Origin: Chloroflexota bacterium
GTDB taxonomy: Bacteria; Chloroflexota; JAJPGV01
NCBI GenBank assembly: GCA_021325635.1
Contig: JAJPGV010000037.1
Location: 20,585-84,584 of the forward strand
Length of the DNA: 64,000 nt
Direction: 5' to 3'
In this document: one piece after another, positions 18,323-27,195 of the stretch
Layout of the letters: each line of letters starts with the position of its first letter
How positions within the stretch are numbered: position 1 is the stretch's first letter
Program-made: the position numbers and the translations under genes
The notes under the pieces: model-generated
What the model was told of the DNA's origin: nothing
Database searches by the model: none
The model's input: only the letters and a program-made list of their open reading frames with translations

Positions 18323-18973
18323 GTGAACCGCGCCGCTTCTATTGCCGGCAATGCGCTCTTCGCCATGGCTACGGCCGGGCTTGGACTTGCCATCCTGTCG
18401 CTGACCGTTCTTCCGCCCGTACTCCACTACCAGACCTACGTCGTACTGAGCGGCTCGATGGAGCCAACGATTCATGTGGGCTCAGTCGTCGTCGCAACGG
18501 CGGCTGCTCCCGACTCGCTCAAGATTGGCGACGTCGTGACGTACGTCCGGCCTGGCGACCAGGAAAACGTCACCCACCGCATTGTCGGCATCAAGGGCAC
18601 AGCCGGAAGCCGAACGTTCGTCACCAAGGGCGATGCCAGCGGCGCGCCGGACCAGGGCGAGATCCGTTACGACCGGTTAGCCGGCAAGGTCCAGCTCACC
18701 ATCCCGCTCGTGGGCTATTTCTTCAAGTTCATCGGCAGCCCCAGCATGCGTTTCCTGTTCATCGTCGTCCCAGGCCTGCTGCTCTTGGGCAGCTGGCTGT
18801 ATGAAGTCTGGAAGCCAGAGCCAAAACCGAAAGCCCCCGATACCGAGACGCCAAAGGGGATGGCGCCCCCTCCCATGAAGCCGAGTTCATCCAAGCCCAC
18901 GTCATCGAACTCCGTCACCAAGAACCTCGATCTCGGTCTGTCCGATGCTGCCACGGTTCCGCTCCGACGCTAG
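18323..18973 (+). CDS. SipW-type signal peptidase I (first copy)
   Basis: 216 residues from GTG. A membrane helix (about 10-32) precedes the nucleophile S45 in LSGSMEP. H85 in VTHRIVGI replaces the lysine of ordinary bacterial signal peptidases, and D104 in TKGDASG completes a Ser/His/Asp set as in the S26B (SipW/archaeal/ER) family. A second hydrophobic segment lies at about 140-162, followed by a Pro/Lys-rich tail. It directly follows a SipW-signal substrate gene, so it most likely processes that protein. Confidence 0.9.
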   Translation: MNRAASIAGNALFAMATAGLGLAILSLTVLPPVLHYQTYVVLSGSMEPTIHVGSVVVATAAAPDSLKIGDVVTYVRPGDQENVTHRIVGIKGTAGSRTFVTKGDASGAPDQGEIRYDRLAGKVQLTIPLVGYFFKFIGSPSMRFLFIVVPGLLLLGSWLYEVWKPEPKPKAPDTETPKGMAPPPMKPSSSKPTSSNSVTKNLDLGLSDAATVPLRR

Positions 18974-19013
18974 CTCATCAACCGGACTCCTCGATACGGG
19001 TGGGGTCGGGTTG

Positions 19014-19838
19014 ATGGGACCGGCGGCGCACACGCAGCCCGCCGGTAGTTTTGCGTCCACGGGACAGCAACCACCCCAGGCGCTGGTCCAAACGCCGGAA
19101 GAGGCCCAGGCGCACGTAACGGTGAGCAGCGGCGCTTGGGGACCCTTCGTCCGCAAGCTTTCCCTCTCGATTCTCGGCATCAGCCTCATCGGAGCAGCCA
19201 TCGCGGGGGGCATGAAGGGCACGCTGTCAGCCTTCACCGCGACAACAGTGAACCCATCTACCAGTTTCACGGCGGGAACGCTCACGATGACGAATACGGG
19301 CGGCAGCGGCGGCGCGGCCGGCTGCAGCAGTGGCGTGATCTCGGCCTCATGCGGGACGTTCACGTTCGACTCCGGCAAGCTGGCGGCTGACACGCAATAC
19401 CCAACGTCGAACACGCCGCAGCTGACCATCACCAATTCAGGCACGCTGCCAGCCAGCATGTCCCTGCAGGTCACGAACTTTCAGTTCACCAACCTGGGCA
19501 CAAACACGGCCATTCTCAATACCGCGGCCAACGTGAACGTGTCGGTAACTATGGACCCGGCGGGCAGCGCCAAGTGCCTCTACGATAACCACGGCACCTC
19601 TGGCGCCTGTCTGTCCCTTACCTCGCAGGCAGTGGGCTACAGCCCCCTGTCCACGGCGATCACGAACACGGCGGCGGCACCGATCTCCCTTCCCGGAACC
19701 GCTGCCAGCCAAAAATGGGCAGCCTCGGAGTCCCACACCTTCCTGTTCTACGTCGAGATTCCCTCCGGCGTATGCTCCGGCACAGCCTGCGACAACCAGC
19801 AGGTCACATTCGACGTCATCTGGACCGCCATCCAATGA
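19014..19838 (+). CDS. Second TasA/camelysin-like secreted protein
   Basis: 275 residues from ATG 19014; ATG 18945 would add 23 residues and overlap the peptidase gene. A hydrophilic lead of about 45-50 residues comes before the hydrophobic signal (LSLSILGISLIGAAIAGG), which runs into GTLSAFTATTVNPSTSFTAG, a SipW-type signal. The long lead before the signal is unusual. The mature part is short, Thr/Ser-rich, has cysteines and ends VTFDVIWTAIQ like its neighbour. Its stop overlaps the next peptidase start (ATGA at 19835), which pairs the two genes tightly. Confidence 0.75.
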   Translation: MGPAAHTQPAGSFASTGQQPPQALVQTPEEAQAHVTVSSGAWGPFVRKLSLSILGISLIGAAIAGGMKGTLSAFTATTVNPSTSFTAGTLTMTNTGGSGGAAGCSSGVISASCGTFTFDSGKLAADTQYPTSNTPQLTITNSGTLPASMSLQVTNFQFTNLGTNTAILNTAANVNVSVTMDPAGSAKCLYDNHGTSGACLSLTSQAVGYSPLSTAITNTAAAPISLPGTAASQKWAASESHTFLFYVEIPSGVCSGTACDNQQVTFDVIWTAIQ

Positions 19839-20569
19839 GCGCCGCGATCTTCAGCCGCGCTCGCCTCGCACCGGCTTTACGTTGGATGCCCGGCATCCCG
19901 GGTACCCGCGCCATCACACTTCGGCGTGCGCTGCTGGGGCTATCGGTGCTGATCGGATCGCTGCTGGCGCTGATGTTCCTTGCCCTCGCCATTCTTCCCC
20001 GCACCGGCGCTTACGCCACCTACCTGGTTCTGAGCGACAGCATGCAGCCGGCCATTCCCTCAGGCTCGGTCGTCATCGTTCGCCCCGCCGACCCGGAGAC
20101 GCTGAAGGTCGGCGACGTCATCAGCTACACGTCGAATATCGCTCCCTACCCCACGCTGACGCATCGCATCGTGTCTGTCACCCGCGGTGACGACGGCAAG
20201 ATTGCGTTCAAGACCAAGGGCGACTTCAACCTGGTCGAGGACAGCTGGGAAGTGCACTACGCCAATCAGGCCGGCCTCGTGGCCTTCTCGGTTCCGATGT
20301 TGGGATACGTGCTGGCCACCTCTTCGACCACGGCCGCGCGTGTCTTGCTCGGCGTCTTGCTCGCGGGGCTGCTCGCGCTCTTCTGGCTGAAGCTGGTGTG
20401 GGCCAAGCCCAATCGCCGAGCGGCCGTCATGCGCGCAGTCCCCGTGCTGCGACAGTTTGAGGCTCGGCGTGGCCCCTACGCCGACCGAGCCTTTTCGGCA
20501 CTGCGCCTGGCCATCCTCGGCTGGCTGGCCATCGAGCTGCTATCTCGCGCACGACGGCGGGATCGCTGA
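19835..20569 (+). CDS. SipW-type signal peptidase I (second copy)
   Basis: 244 residues. Membrane helix about 31-55, nucleophile S69 in LSDSMQP (the more usual form is SGSMEP), H110 in LTHRIVSV and D130 in KTKGDFN give the Ser/His/Asp set of S26B peptidases. A second helix lies near 170-195, and there is a long basic C-terminal tail with another hydrophobic stretch near 222-238. It is only distantly similar to the first copy outside the active site. The start is overlapped by the stop of one substrate gene, and its own stop overlaps the next secreted-protein gene (TGATG), so all three are probably translated together. Confidence 0.88.
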   Translation: MSAAIFSRARLAPALRWMPGIPGTRAITLRRALLGLSVLIGSLLALMFLALAILPRTGAYATYLVLSDSMQPAIPSGSVVIVRPADPETLKVGDVISYTSNIAPYPTLTHRIVSVTRGDDGKIAFKTKGDFNLVEDSWEVHYANQAGLVAFSVPMLGYVLATSSTTAARVLLGVLLAGLLALFWLKLVWAKPNRRAAVMRAVPVLRQFEARRGPYADRAFSALRLAILGWLAIELLSRARRRDR

Positions 20570-23565
20570 TGCTGCGCTATCTCGGAGCCTTCGGCCTCAC
20601 CGCGGCGCTGGCCAGCATCTGGCTCGGATCCATGCTCGGCGCCACCGGCACGACGTTCGGATCGTTCACGGCGGTCACCACCAACACCGGCAGCTTCATC
20701 AGCGACGCTCCGCTGCCGGCGCCGGCGGTGACTTCCACGACGCCGTCCAACACGGCCCGAGGCGTTCCGAAAGACACGCTCATCGTCGTGACCTTCAGCG
20801 AATCGATGGACCAGGGCGCTACGGGCAAGGCTGTTCAGGTCGCCCAGGTAAGCGGGGGCAGCTGTTCGCCCACCACCCCCTGTCCGGTCGCCGGGACCGT
20901 CACCTGGCCCATGCCGAGCATGCTCCGGTTCACGCCGGCCAATCCCCTCGCCATCCCCTTCGTGGCCTACCAGATCAGCGTGAGCACCGGAGCCGTCGCC
21001 TCGTCCGGCAACGGCTCCATCTCGCTGGCCAAGGCCTTCACGGCTACCTTCACCACCGACGACGGGACGTCCGCGCTGCCGCCACCTACCATAGTCCTGT
21101 CGGCGCCAAACGGGATAGCTCAGCCGAAAACCTCGCTCCAGCTCACCTTCAGCGAGCAGATGGACCCCGCCAGCGCACAAGCAGCCTTCACGCTGCAGCA
21201 AACCAGCGGCAGCCGCGGAGGCGCGGACTGCACGCTGATCGATCCCTGCGGCATTCCTGTCGCCTCCAGCGGCTTCTCCTGGGGCGGGGAGGCGGGCACG
21301 ATCCTGACCTATGCGCCCACGCCCGATTTGGCGCCGGCCAGCTACACGCTCACTGAGCAGACCACTGCGAAGAGCCTGGCCGGGGTGGCGCTGGACCCCG
21401 GCGGCCGGCCACCGACCAACGTCCTGCGCTTCGCTGTCGCCGGCGCCCCGCTTGGCCCGCCGAATCCTCCGGTGATCACCGATCCCACCGCCCAGACGTG
21501 GACGCCACAGCCGACCTTCGTCATCAGCGGCACGACCAACCAGCCCAATCTGCTCATCCAGGTCATCGACGAAGCGGATCACGGCGTGGCCAAGCTGCAG
21601 CTCGACGGCGGCCGCACCAACTTCTCCATCACGGTGCCCTTGGCCAGCGGAACGAATCACTACACCGTCGTCGCCGCGAACGGCTTCTACCACAGCGCCA
21701 ACAATCCCGTAGTCACCATCAATCGCAACGACATCACCTCAACGCTCGACAAGGTGACCGTCGTGCCGGACGTGGACGAAATCGAGATCCGCGCACCCTA
21801 CTTCGGCGACATCGACAACAACAGTTACGCGGTGTTCACCTGCGTCGGGACACCAGCCTGCCAGGGTTCGCCCACCAGCAACCAGGCCGGCGCCAATGGC
21901 CAGTTCTCCTACACCTTCACCGGGCTCAAAGTGGCCACCAGTTACACGGTCACGCTGGACGTCTACGACCCTGACAAGGTGAGCTGCGTCGCGCCCTGGT
22001 CGCAGATATCGCCAATCCATTGCGCGCAAACGACAACCGTCACGACCACCCAGGCCACCCCTTCGGGCGGCAGCATCAGCCAGCTCACCGTCGTCCCCAA
22101 CGACGGCACCGGCTCGCATTACACCGGGCTCATCGCCCCGGCGGCCGACCAGAAGCAGGGCTTCAAGGTGCGCTACGACTGTGGGTCCGACTGCACCACC
22201 GCCAGCTCGGTCAAGCTCGCAATCGACGACAGCGCCGGCAAGCGAGTAAACCTCGTATGCAGCCAGCCGGCCGCTCCAAACGGAGCTCACATCGCCACGG
22301 CGGCAGTGCTCTGGGATGGCAAGGACAAGACCGGGGCCTTCGTCCCTGAAGGGTCCTACAGCTATGCCTTGAAGGTGTACGACGACGGCCAGTGCGGCGC
22401 CACGGTCGGCGCGCACTTCGTGGCGAGCCACACAGGCGATTCCATCCACGTCAGCAACGCCAACGCCGTGCAGCTCGGCTCCAACCCCACAACCATCGGG
22501 GCAGGCACGAGCGCCCAGATCAATGCCAAAGTCCTGAACAGCTCGGGTGTCAGCGTGGCGGATGGCGACAAGACGCTGGATCAAGCCACGGGGGCCGGCG
22601 TCACGCTGACGGCAGTCGGCAGCATCACCAACTCTGGCCTGGGCTTCACTGGCGGCACGGTCGTGAACGGCATCCCGCAAATCACCTCCTACGTAGGCGA
22701 GGCCGGACAGGGCTGCTCACCAACCACAGGTGCAGGGCAGGCATGTGCGCAGATCAACGTCGCCAGCACGCTGACTCTGGCCCAGACCATCACCATCACG
22801 GCCACAACCACCGGCCGCGGAGGGAAGGCCGTCGCGATCCAGTACGACCTGATCGATCCGCCCCTTCCACCCACGAACGTGACCCTCACGCCTGGCAGCA
22901 TCAACGTCGGCTGGACGGCCTCGGCCACGCCGAACGTGACCGGCTACAAGATCCTGCTGGGCAAAGCTTCCGGCCAGTACGACCGCACTATCGACGCCGG
23001 TAACGCCACCAGCTACCACATCGCCGACGTCGATCCCGGCACGATGTACTACGTCACGGTGCAGTCCTACACCGGCGACGGCCTCGCCAGCGCGGTCAAC
23101 GTCTCGGACGAGCAATCAATGGTTGCCGCCACCCCCACAGCGACCACTTCCACACCCACCTCAACCCCAACGCCTACCCGAACGCCGACGCCCACGCCCA
23201 CCAGCTGCGCGACGACAACGGCCACACCGACCGATACCGCGACGCCTGGGGCATCTTCCACAGCGACTCCGTGCACGACCGGTACAACCACGCCGACCGC
23301 CACCACTACCCCCACCGCGACGACTTCCGCCACGGCTACGGCGACAGTCACACCAACCCCAACTGTCAGCGGGACAGCGGTCTCTTCGCCAACGGTGACG
23401 TCAACGCCCGCCTCGGCAACGACCACATCCACCACCGTGCCCACATCCACGGCCGCTGCAAGCGCCACCGCCGCACCGACGAGCACCGCGACTCAAGCCG
23501 CTACGCCAACCAGCACGACGCAGCCAACTGCTACACGAACCCCTACCCCGACGCCCACCCACTAG
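20569..23565 (+). CDS. Large Ig-like/fibronectin surface protein with Thr-Pro tail
   Basis: 998 residues. The N-terminal hydrophobic signal leads into GTTFGSFTAVTTNTGSF, matching the SipW-type signals of its neighbours. Two SbsA-like Ig domains follow (about 45-165 and 175-290; both have TFSE-MD motifs), then further beta domains with SGTTNQPNL and a FlgD-like segment near 580-610. A fibronectin type III domain lies at about 765-850 (PPTNVTLTPGSINVGWT). The last 140 residues are almost only Thr, Pro, Ser and Ala, a likely wall-spanning or glycosylated stalk. No LPXTG anchor is seen. It is probably a large adhesin or a component of the same surface layer as the TasA-like proteins. Confidence 0.8.
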   Translation: MLRYLGAFGLTAALASIWLGSMLGATGTTFGSFTAVTTNTGSFISDAPLPAPAVTSTTPSNTARGVPKDTLIVVTFSESMDQGATGKAVQVAQVSGGSCSPTTPCPVAGTVTWPMPSMLRFTPANPLAIPFVAYQISVSTGAVASSGNGSISLAKAFTATFTTDDGTSALPPPTIVLSAPNGIAQPKTSLQLTFSEQMDPASAQAAFTLQQTSGSRGGADCTLIDPCGIPVASSGFSWGGEAGTILTYAPTPDLAPASYTLTEQTTAKSLAGVALDPGGRPPTNVLRFAVAGAPLGPPNPPVITDPTAQTWTPQPTFVISGTTNQPNLLIQVIDEADHGVAKLQLDGGRTNFSITVPLASGTNHYTVVAANGFYHSANNPVVTINRNDITSTLDKVTVVPDVDEIEIRAPYFGDIDNNSYAVFTCVGTPACQGSPTSNQAGANGQFSYTFTGLKVATSYTVTLDVYDPDKVSCVAPWSQISPIHCAQTTTVTTTQATPSGGSISQLTVVPNDGTGSHYTGLIAPAADQKQGFKVRYDCGSDCTTASSVKLAIDDSAGKRVNLVCSQPAAPNGAHIATAAVLWDGKDKTGAFVPEGSYSYALKVYDDGQCGATVGAHFVASHTGDSIHVSNANAVQLGSNPTTIGAGTSAQINAKVLNSSGVSVADGDKTLDQATGAGVTLTAVGSITNSGLGFTGGTVVNGIPQITSYVGEAGQGCSPTTGAGQACAQINVASTLTLAQTITITATTTGRGGKAVAIQYDLIDPPLPPTNVTLTPGSINVGWTASATPNVTGYKILLGKASGQYDRTIDAGNATSYHIADVDPGTMYYVTVQSYTGDGLASAVNVSDEQSMVAATPTATTSTPTSTPTPTRTPTPTPTSCATTTATPTDTATPGASSTATPCTTGTTTPTATTTPTATTSATATATVTPTPTVSGTAVSSPTVTSTPASATTTSTTVPTSTAAASATAAPTSTATQAATPTSTTQPTATRTPTPTPTH

Positions 23566-23590
23566 CCGACCAGGCTGATTTGGGGAGTTG

Positions 23591-23663
23591 TGCCCCCGAC
23601 GGAATTCGAATCCGTGTCGCGGCCTTGAAAGGGCCGTGTCCTAGGCCTCTAGACGACGGGGGC
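23591..23663 (-). tRNA. tRNA-Glu (anticodon TTC)
   Basis: On the minus strand a 73-base cloverleaf starts GCCCCCG and ends CGGGGGCA. The acceptor stem pairs fully, the anticodon stem GGCC/GGCC encloses the loop CTTTCAA with anticodon TTC, and the T arm is ACGGA-TTCGAAT-TCCGT. CCA is not encoded. It reads glutamate codons GAA/GAG and lies alone between two plus-strand genes. Confidence 0.95.
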
Positions 23664-23826
23664 TGGAGCGTGGTCACGAGCCGGCGGACAGAACGCCTAC
23701 TGGCAGTTTAACCAAGGCATTCGCCGGGTCCGGTTCGCCGCCCGGCTGAGTATATCGTCGATGCTGCCCCGCACGCCGGCGACCGGCTCGGCTCATGCTA
23801 GGCTGTCCTTCAGGAATGCGCGCTGC

Positions 23827-24561
23827 TTGGAAGCCCTGATACTCGCCGCCGGGTACGCTACGCGGCTCGGATCGCTCACTCAGGACCGCGCCAAGCCGCT
23901 GCTGCCCATTGGCGCTCGGCCGATGATCGACTACATCTTCGACCAGCTGGCCACCATGCCGGACGTGACACGGGTCTCAGTGGTCACCAATCAGAAGTTC
24001 GCGGCGCAATTCGTGGAGTGGGCCGCGGCACACGGCTCGGCCAAGCCGATCTCCGTCGTCAACGACAGGACCACGAGTGATTCCGACAAGCTCGGAGCCA
24101 TCGGCGACATCCGCTTGGTCCTGGCGACCAACGCCATCGACGACGATCTGCTCGTCGTCGCCGGCGACAACCTGTTCGACTTCCGGCTGGACGCCTTCGT
24201 GGGGTTCTTCCGGGAGCACGGCACCATCGTGGGCCTGTACGACACCCGCGACCTGGCAATCATGACCCAGTACGCAACGGTGGAGATCGGATCAGACCAG
24301 CGTATCGTCCACTTCGAAGAGAAGCCCCAAAACCCCCGGACAACGCTTGCCGCCACGGCCATCTACCTCTGGAAGCGCGAGCATCTGCCCCTGGTCGAGC
24401 GCTATCACAGCCAGGGCGGGAACATGGATGCGCCCGGCCATTACATCCAATGGCTCACGCAGCAGGTACCCGTCTACGGCTTCCTCATTCCCGGCGAATG
24501 GCGGGACATCGGCAACCGCGAGCAGTACGAGCAGGCCCAGCTGGCCTACGGCGGCCGCTAG
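23827..24561 (+). CDS. Sugar-phosphate nucleotidyltransferase
   Basis: 244 residues from a TTG start at 23827, where the family's opening LILAAGYATRLGSLT begins. Visible motifs are the nucleotide-binding loop, KPLLPIGARPMIDY (substrate site) and VAGDNLFDF (metal Asp). It belongs to the NTP_transferase family that makes NDP-sugars or sugar-1-phosphate precursors for cell-surface glycans. Whether it uses glucose, mannose or another sugar cannot be told. An upstream ATG at 23761 is open, but the added residues are unlike the family. Confidence 0.85.
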   Translation: MEALILAAGYATRLGSLTQDRAKPLLPIGARPMIDYIFDQLATMPDVTRVSVVTNQKFAAQFVEWAAAHGSAKPISVVNDRTTSDSDKLGAIGDIRLVLATNAIDDDLLVVAGDNLFDFRLDAFVGFFREHGTIVGLYDTRDLAIMTQYATVEIGSDQRIVHFEEKPQNPRTTLAATAIYLWKREHLPLVERYHSQGGNMDAPGHYIQWLTQQVPVYGFLIPGEWRDIGNREQYEQAQLAYGGR

Positions 24562-24612
24562 GCTAGCGGCCACTGGGCACCCGAGCAGCCGAAGCGGAAT
24601 CCCGGTATCAGC

Positions 24613-25026
24613 ATGGAGTGGCAGAACGACGATCCGGCTGGTATCCTGCGATCCGCCCACACGGTGGCAGTCGTCGGGCTGTCTCATGATCCATCGCGAC
24701 CGAGCTACTCTGTGGCGCGTTATCTGCAGGAGCAGGGATACAGGATCATCCCGGTCAATCCCCAAGAGCGTGAGGTCCTCGATGAGCCAGCCTATCCGGA
24801 CTTGACGCGCGTCCCCCTGGCCATCGACGTGGTGGACGTCTTCCGGCGAGCGGAGTTCGTGCCCGACATCGTCGATCAGGCGATTCAGGTCGGCGCCAAA
24901 GCCGTCTGGCTGCAGCTGGGTATCGAACACCTTCAGGCTGCGCAACGAGCTCGGCAGGCCGGCTTGAAGGTGGTCATGGACCGCTGCATGGCGATCGAGC
25001 TGCGTAAGCTGCCGGCGAAAGAGTGA
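24613..25026 (+). CDS. CoA-binding domain protein (YccU-like)
   Basis: 137 residues forming a single Rossmann-type CoA-binding domain. The features VAVVGLSHDPSRPSYSVARY, IIPVNPQ and KVVMDRCMAIE fit the stand-alone YccU/CoA_binding_2 family. The molecular role is poorly known; it binds CoA or a related nucleotide. It lies 51 bases after the nucleotidyltransferase gene. Confidence 0.88.
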   Translation: MEWQNDDPAGILRSAHTVAVVGLSHDPSRPSYSVARYLQEQGYRIIPVNPQEREVLDEPAYPDLTRVPLAIDVVDVFRRAEFVPDIVDQAIQVGAKAVWLQLGIEHLQAAQRARQAGLKVVMDRCMAIELRKLPAKE

Positions 25027-25053
25027 TCGTTCTCGTTCACCCGACCCAAACCG

Positions 25054-25143
25054 TGTAGCGCGGGGGCTTGCCCCCCGCCAGGTTAGCCATCGCTCGCGGT
25101 AGAAGGCGAACGGGAACGGGCGGACCGCAGGGCCCGCGCTACA
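25054..25143. repeat. Intergenic inverted repeat with inner GC hairpin
   Basis: TGTAGCGCGGG at 25054-25064 is perfectly repeated in inverse at 25133-25143. Just inside the left arm, GCGGGGG-CTTG-CCCCCCGC makes a second strong hairpin. It fills most of the 235-base gap before hisS. No T-run is present. It looks like a dispersed REP-type element more than a terminator. Confidence 0.5.
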
Positions 25144-25246
25144 TGGCATCGGGTTGGGAAACAATCGCCGGAAACACACCGCAGCGCGTTGAACGCCGGG
25201 CACCACGCCCCGGGACACAGCAAGCGCTCGGAGTTCTGACCGTCGC

Positions 25247-25252
25247 TATACT
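25247..25252 (+). promoter_or_regulatory. -10 box (TATACT) 9 bases before the hisS TTG
   Basis: TATACT is followed by 9 bases and then the TTG start of hisS, with no ribosome site between. This fits a leaderless transcript. The -35 region is not recognisable. Confidence 0.5.
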
Positions 25253-25261
25253 TGCTGCGCT

Positions 25262-26542
25262 TTGAAAGCCCCTCAGGCCCCACGCGGCACGCAGGACATC
25301 CTGCCGCACGAGCAGCCTTACTGGGACCTCGTCCGCAGCATCGCGGCGGGAGTTGCGGCGGACTACGGATTCCAGCGCATCGATACGCCGATGTTCGAGG
25401 AAACCGGCGTGTTCGAGCGCGGCGTTGGCGAGGGCACGGACATCGTCGAGAAGGAGATGTATACCTTCGAGGACAAGGGCGGGGCGAGCATCACCCTGAG
25501 GGCCGAGGGCACCGCGCCCGTAGTTCGAGCCTACCTGGAGCACGGCATGTTCAAGCTGCCGCAGCCGGTCAAGCTCTACTACGTCTGCCCCATCTTTCGC
25601 TACGAGCGGCCACAGGCCGGGCGCTTCCGGCAGCATCACCAGTTCGGGGTGGAGGCGCTCGGCGAGATCGACCCGGCCCTGGATGCCGAAGTGATTGAGC
25701 TGCTGTGGACGCTGTACGCTCGGCTCGATCTCAAGGAGCTGTCCTTGCAGATCAACAGCATCGGCGACGAAAAATGCCGCCCGCGCTACCTGGACGAGCT
25801 GCGAAGCTACTATCGCGCGCACCTGCACGAGGTGTGCGACGACGATCGCGTCCGTTTCGAGAAGAATCCATTGCGACTGTTGGACTGCAAAGTTCCCAGC
25901 TGCCAGGGCATTGCCGACCGCGCGCCGCATTCCGCCGAGTTCTTGTGCGACGAGTGCCGCGAGCACTTCGCCGGTCTTCGCCACGGACTCGAGCTCCGGG
26001 GGCTGGACTATCACGTCAACTTCCGCCTGGTGCGCGGCCTGGACTACTACACCAAGACCGTATTCGAGATCTGGCCGGCGCACGGAGGCTCGCAGTCCAC
26101 CATTGGCGGCGGCGGACGATACGACGGGCTGGCGGAGCAGCTGGGCGGGCGACGCACACCCGGCATCGGCTTCGGCACCGGCATCGAGCGCATCATCCTC
26201 AACTACAAACAGGCGCATCCCGAAGGCCTCGCCCCACCCGCCCCGGACGTCTTCGTCATCGCCCTGGGATCTGCCGAGCGAGACGCCGCGGCGCAGATCG
26301 CCACTGAGCTGCGGCGCGCCGGCGTGGCCACCGCCAGCACGTACGGCGATCGCGGCATGGGCGCGCAGTTCAAGGCGGCGGGGAACTCGGGCGCCCGTTT
26401 CGCGCTGATTCTGGGCCCGGACGAGCTGGCCAGCGGGCAGGCAAGCCTCAAAGACCTCCGATCCGCAGCGACCGACGGCAAGCAGCTGGCAGTGCCGTTG
26501 AGCCACGTTGTGGCTGAAGTCAAAGCCCAGCTGGCGTCATGA
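25262..26542 (+). CDS. hisS: Histidyl-tRNA synthetase
   Basis: 426 residues, the usual length. The enzyme charges tRNA-His with histidine. The N-terminus APRGTQDILP, motif 2 (PIFRYERPQAGRFRQHHQFG), the histidine-binding RGLDYYTKTVFE and motif 3 (GIGFGTGIERI) are all present, with an anticodon-binding domain after residue 330. The complete histidine-binding motif argues for a true synthetase and against the regulatory paralogue HisZ. It starts with TTG. The stop overlaps hisH (ATGA), placing a synthetase gene at the head of a histidine-biosynthesis operon. Confidence 0.95.
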   Translation: MKAPQAPRGTQDILPHEQPYWDLVRSIAAGVAADYGFQRIDTPMFEETGVFERGVGEGTDIVEKEMYTFEDKGGASITLRAEGTAPVVRAYLEHGMFKLPQPVKLYYVCPIFRYERPQAGRFRQHHQFGVEALGEIDPALDAEVIELLWTLYARLDLKELSLQINSIGDEKCRPRYLDELRSYYRAHLHEVCDDDRVRFEKNPLRLLDCKVPSCQGIADRAPHSAEFLCDECREHFAGLRHGLELRGLDYHVNFRLVRGLDYYTKTVFEIWPAHGGSQSTIGGGGRYDGLAEQLGGRRTPGIGFGTGIERIILNYKQAHPEGLAPPAPDVFVIALGSAERDAAAQIATELRRAGVATASTYGDRGMGAQFKAAGNSGARFALILGPDELASGQASLKDLRSAATDGKQLAVPLSHVVAEVKAQLAS

Positions 26543-27195
26543 GCGTGAGGGTCGCAGTCGTCGACTATGGCGCAGGCAACTTGCGCTCAGTCGTTCGCGC
26601 CCTCGAGCACGCCGGCGCAGAAGCCTGCGTGACCGCTAATCCGCATGACCTCGAAGACTCCCACGCCGTGGTGATGCCCGGGGTGGCCGCGGCCGCGGAT
26701 ACCATGCGCGGCCTGAGCGAGCGCGGGCTGATCGAGCCCATCCTGCGCGGCATCCGGGACGGAAAGCCCTTCCTCGGCTTGTGCATGGGCCTCCAAGCGC
26801 TGCTGACGTACAGCGAGGAAGGCGGCCACCAGGACTGTCTGAATGTGATTCCGGGCGCCGTTCACAAGCTGCCTCCTGGGCTGAAGGTGCCGCAAATGGG
26901 CTGGAACCAGGTCACCTACCGCATCGATCATCCGCTGCTGGACGGCATCCCCGACGGCTCGTATTTCTATTTCGTGCACTCCTTCTACGCCGAGCCGGAG
27001 CAGCCGCACGTGGTGGTGGCTACGACCGAATATGGCATTCGCTTTCCGTCGATCCTGGCCCGGGGCAACGTCTTCGCCACGCAGTTCCATCCTGAGAAGA
27101 GCGGCGCCCGAGGCCTGCGGCTGTACGAGAACTTCGTCCATCTCGCCAACGGGAGGCCGGACCCGCGCGATCCCCGGTCGTGGCCACCATGCTAG
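26539..27195 (+). CDS. hisH: Imidazole glycerol phosphate synthase glutaminase subunit HisH
   Basis: 218 residues. HisH releases ammonia from glutamine for HisF. The class I amidotransferase nucleophile is the Cys of LGLCMGLQAL, and the His/Glu pair is in ATQFHPEKSG. The N-terminus VAVVDYGAGNLRSV is typical. It overlaps hisS by 4 bases and hisA by 7. Confidence 0.95.
   Translation: MSVRVAVVDYGAGNLRSVVRALEHAGAEACVTANPHDLEDSHAVVMPGVAAAADTMRGLSERGLIEPILRGIRDGKPFLGLCMGLQALLTYSEEGGHQDCLNVIPGAVHKLPPGLKVPQMGWNQVTYRIDHPLLDGIPDGSYFYFVHSFYAEPEQPHVVVATTEYGIRFPSILARGNVFATQFHPEKSGARGLRLYENFVHLANGRPDPRDPRSWPPC

Noticed and set aside
20476..21693. 405-codon minus-strand open frame
   Set aside because: It is antisense to the Ig-like surface protein and SipW copy 2, and its composition is Arg/Gly-rich with no motifs.
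25139..26506. 455-codon open frame on the minus strand
   Set aside because: It lies fully antisense to hisS, whose motifs are complete, and shows no family-like sequence. It is a GC-rich shadow.
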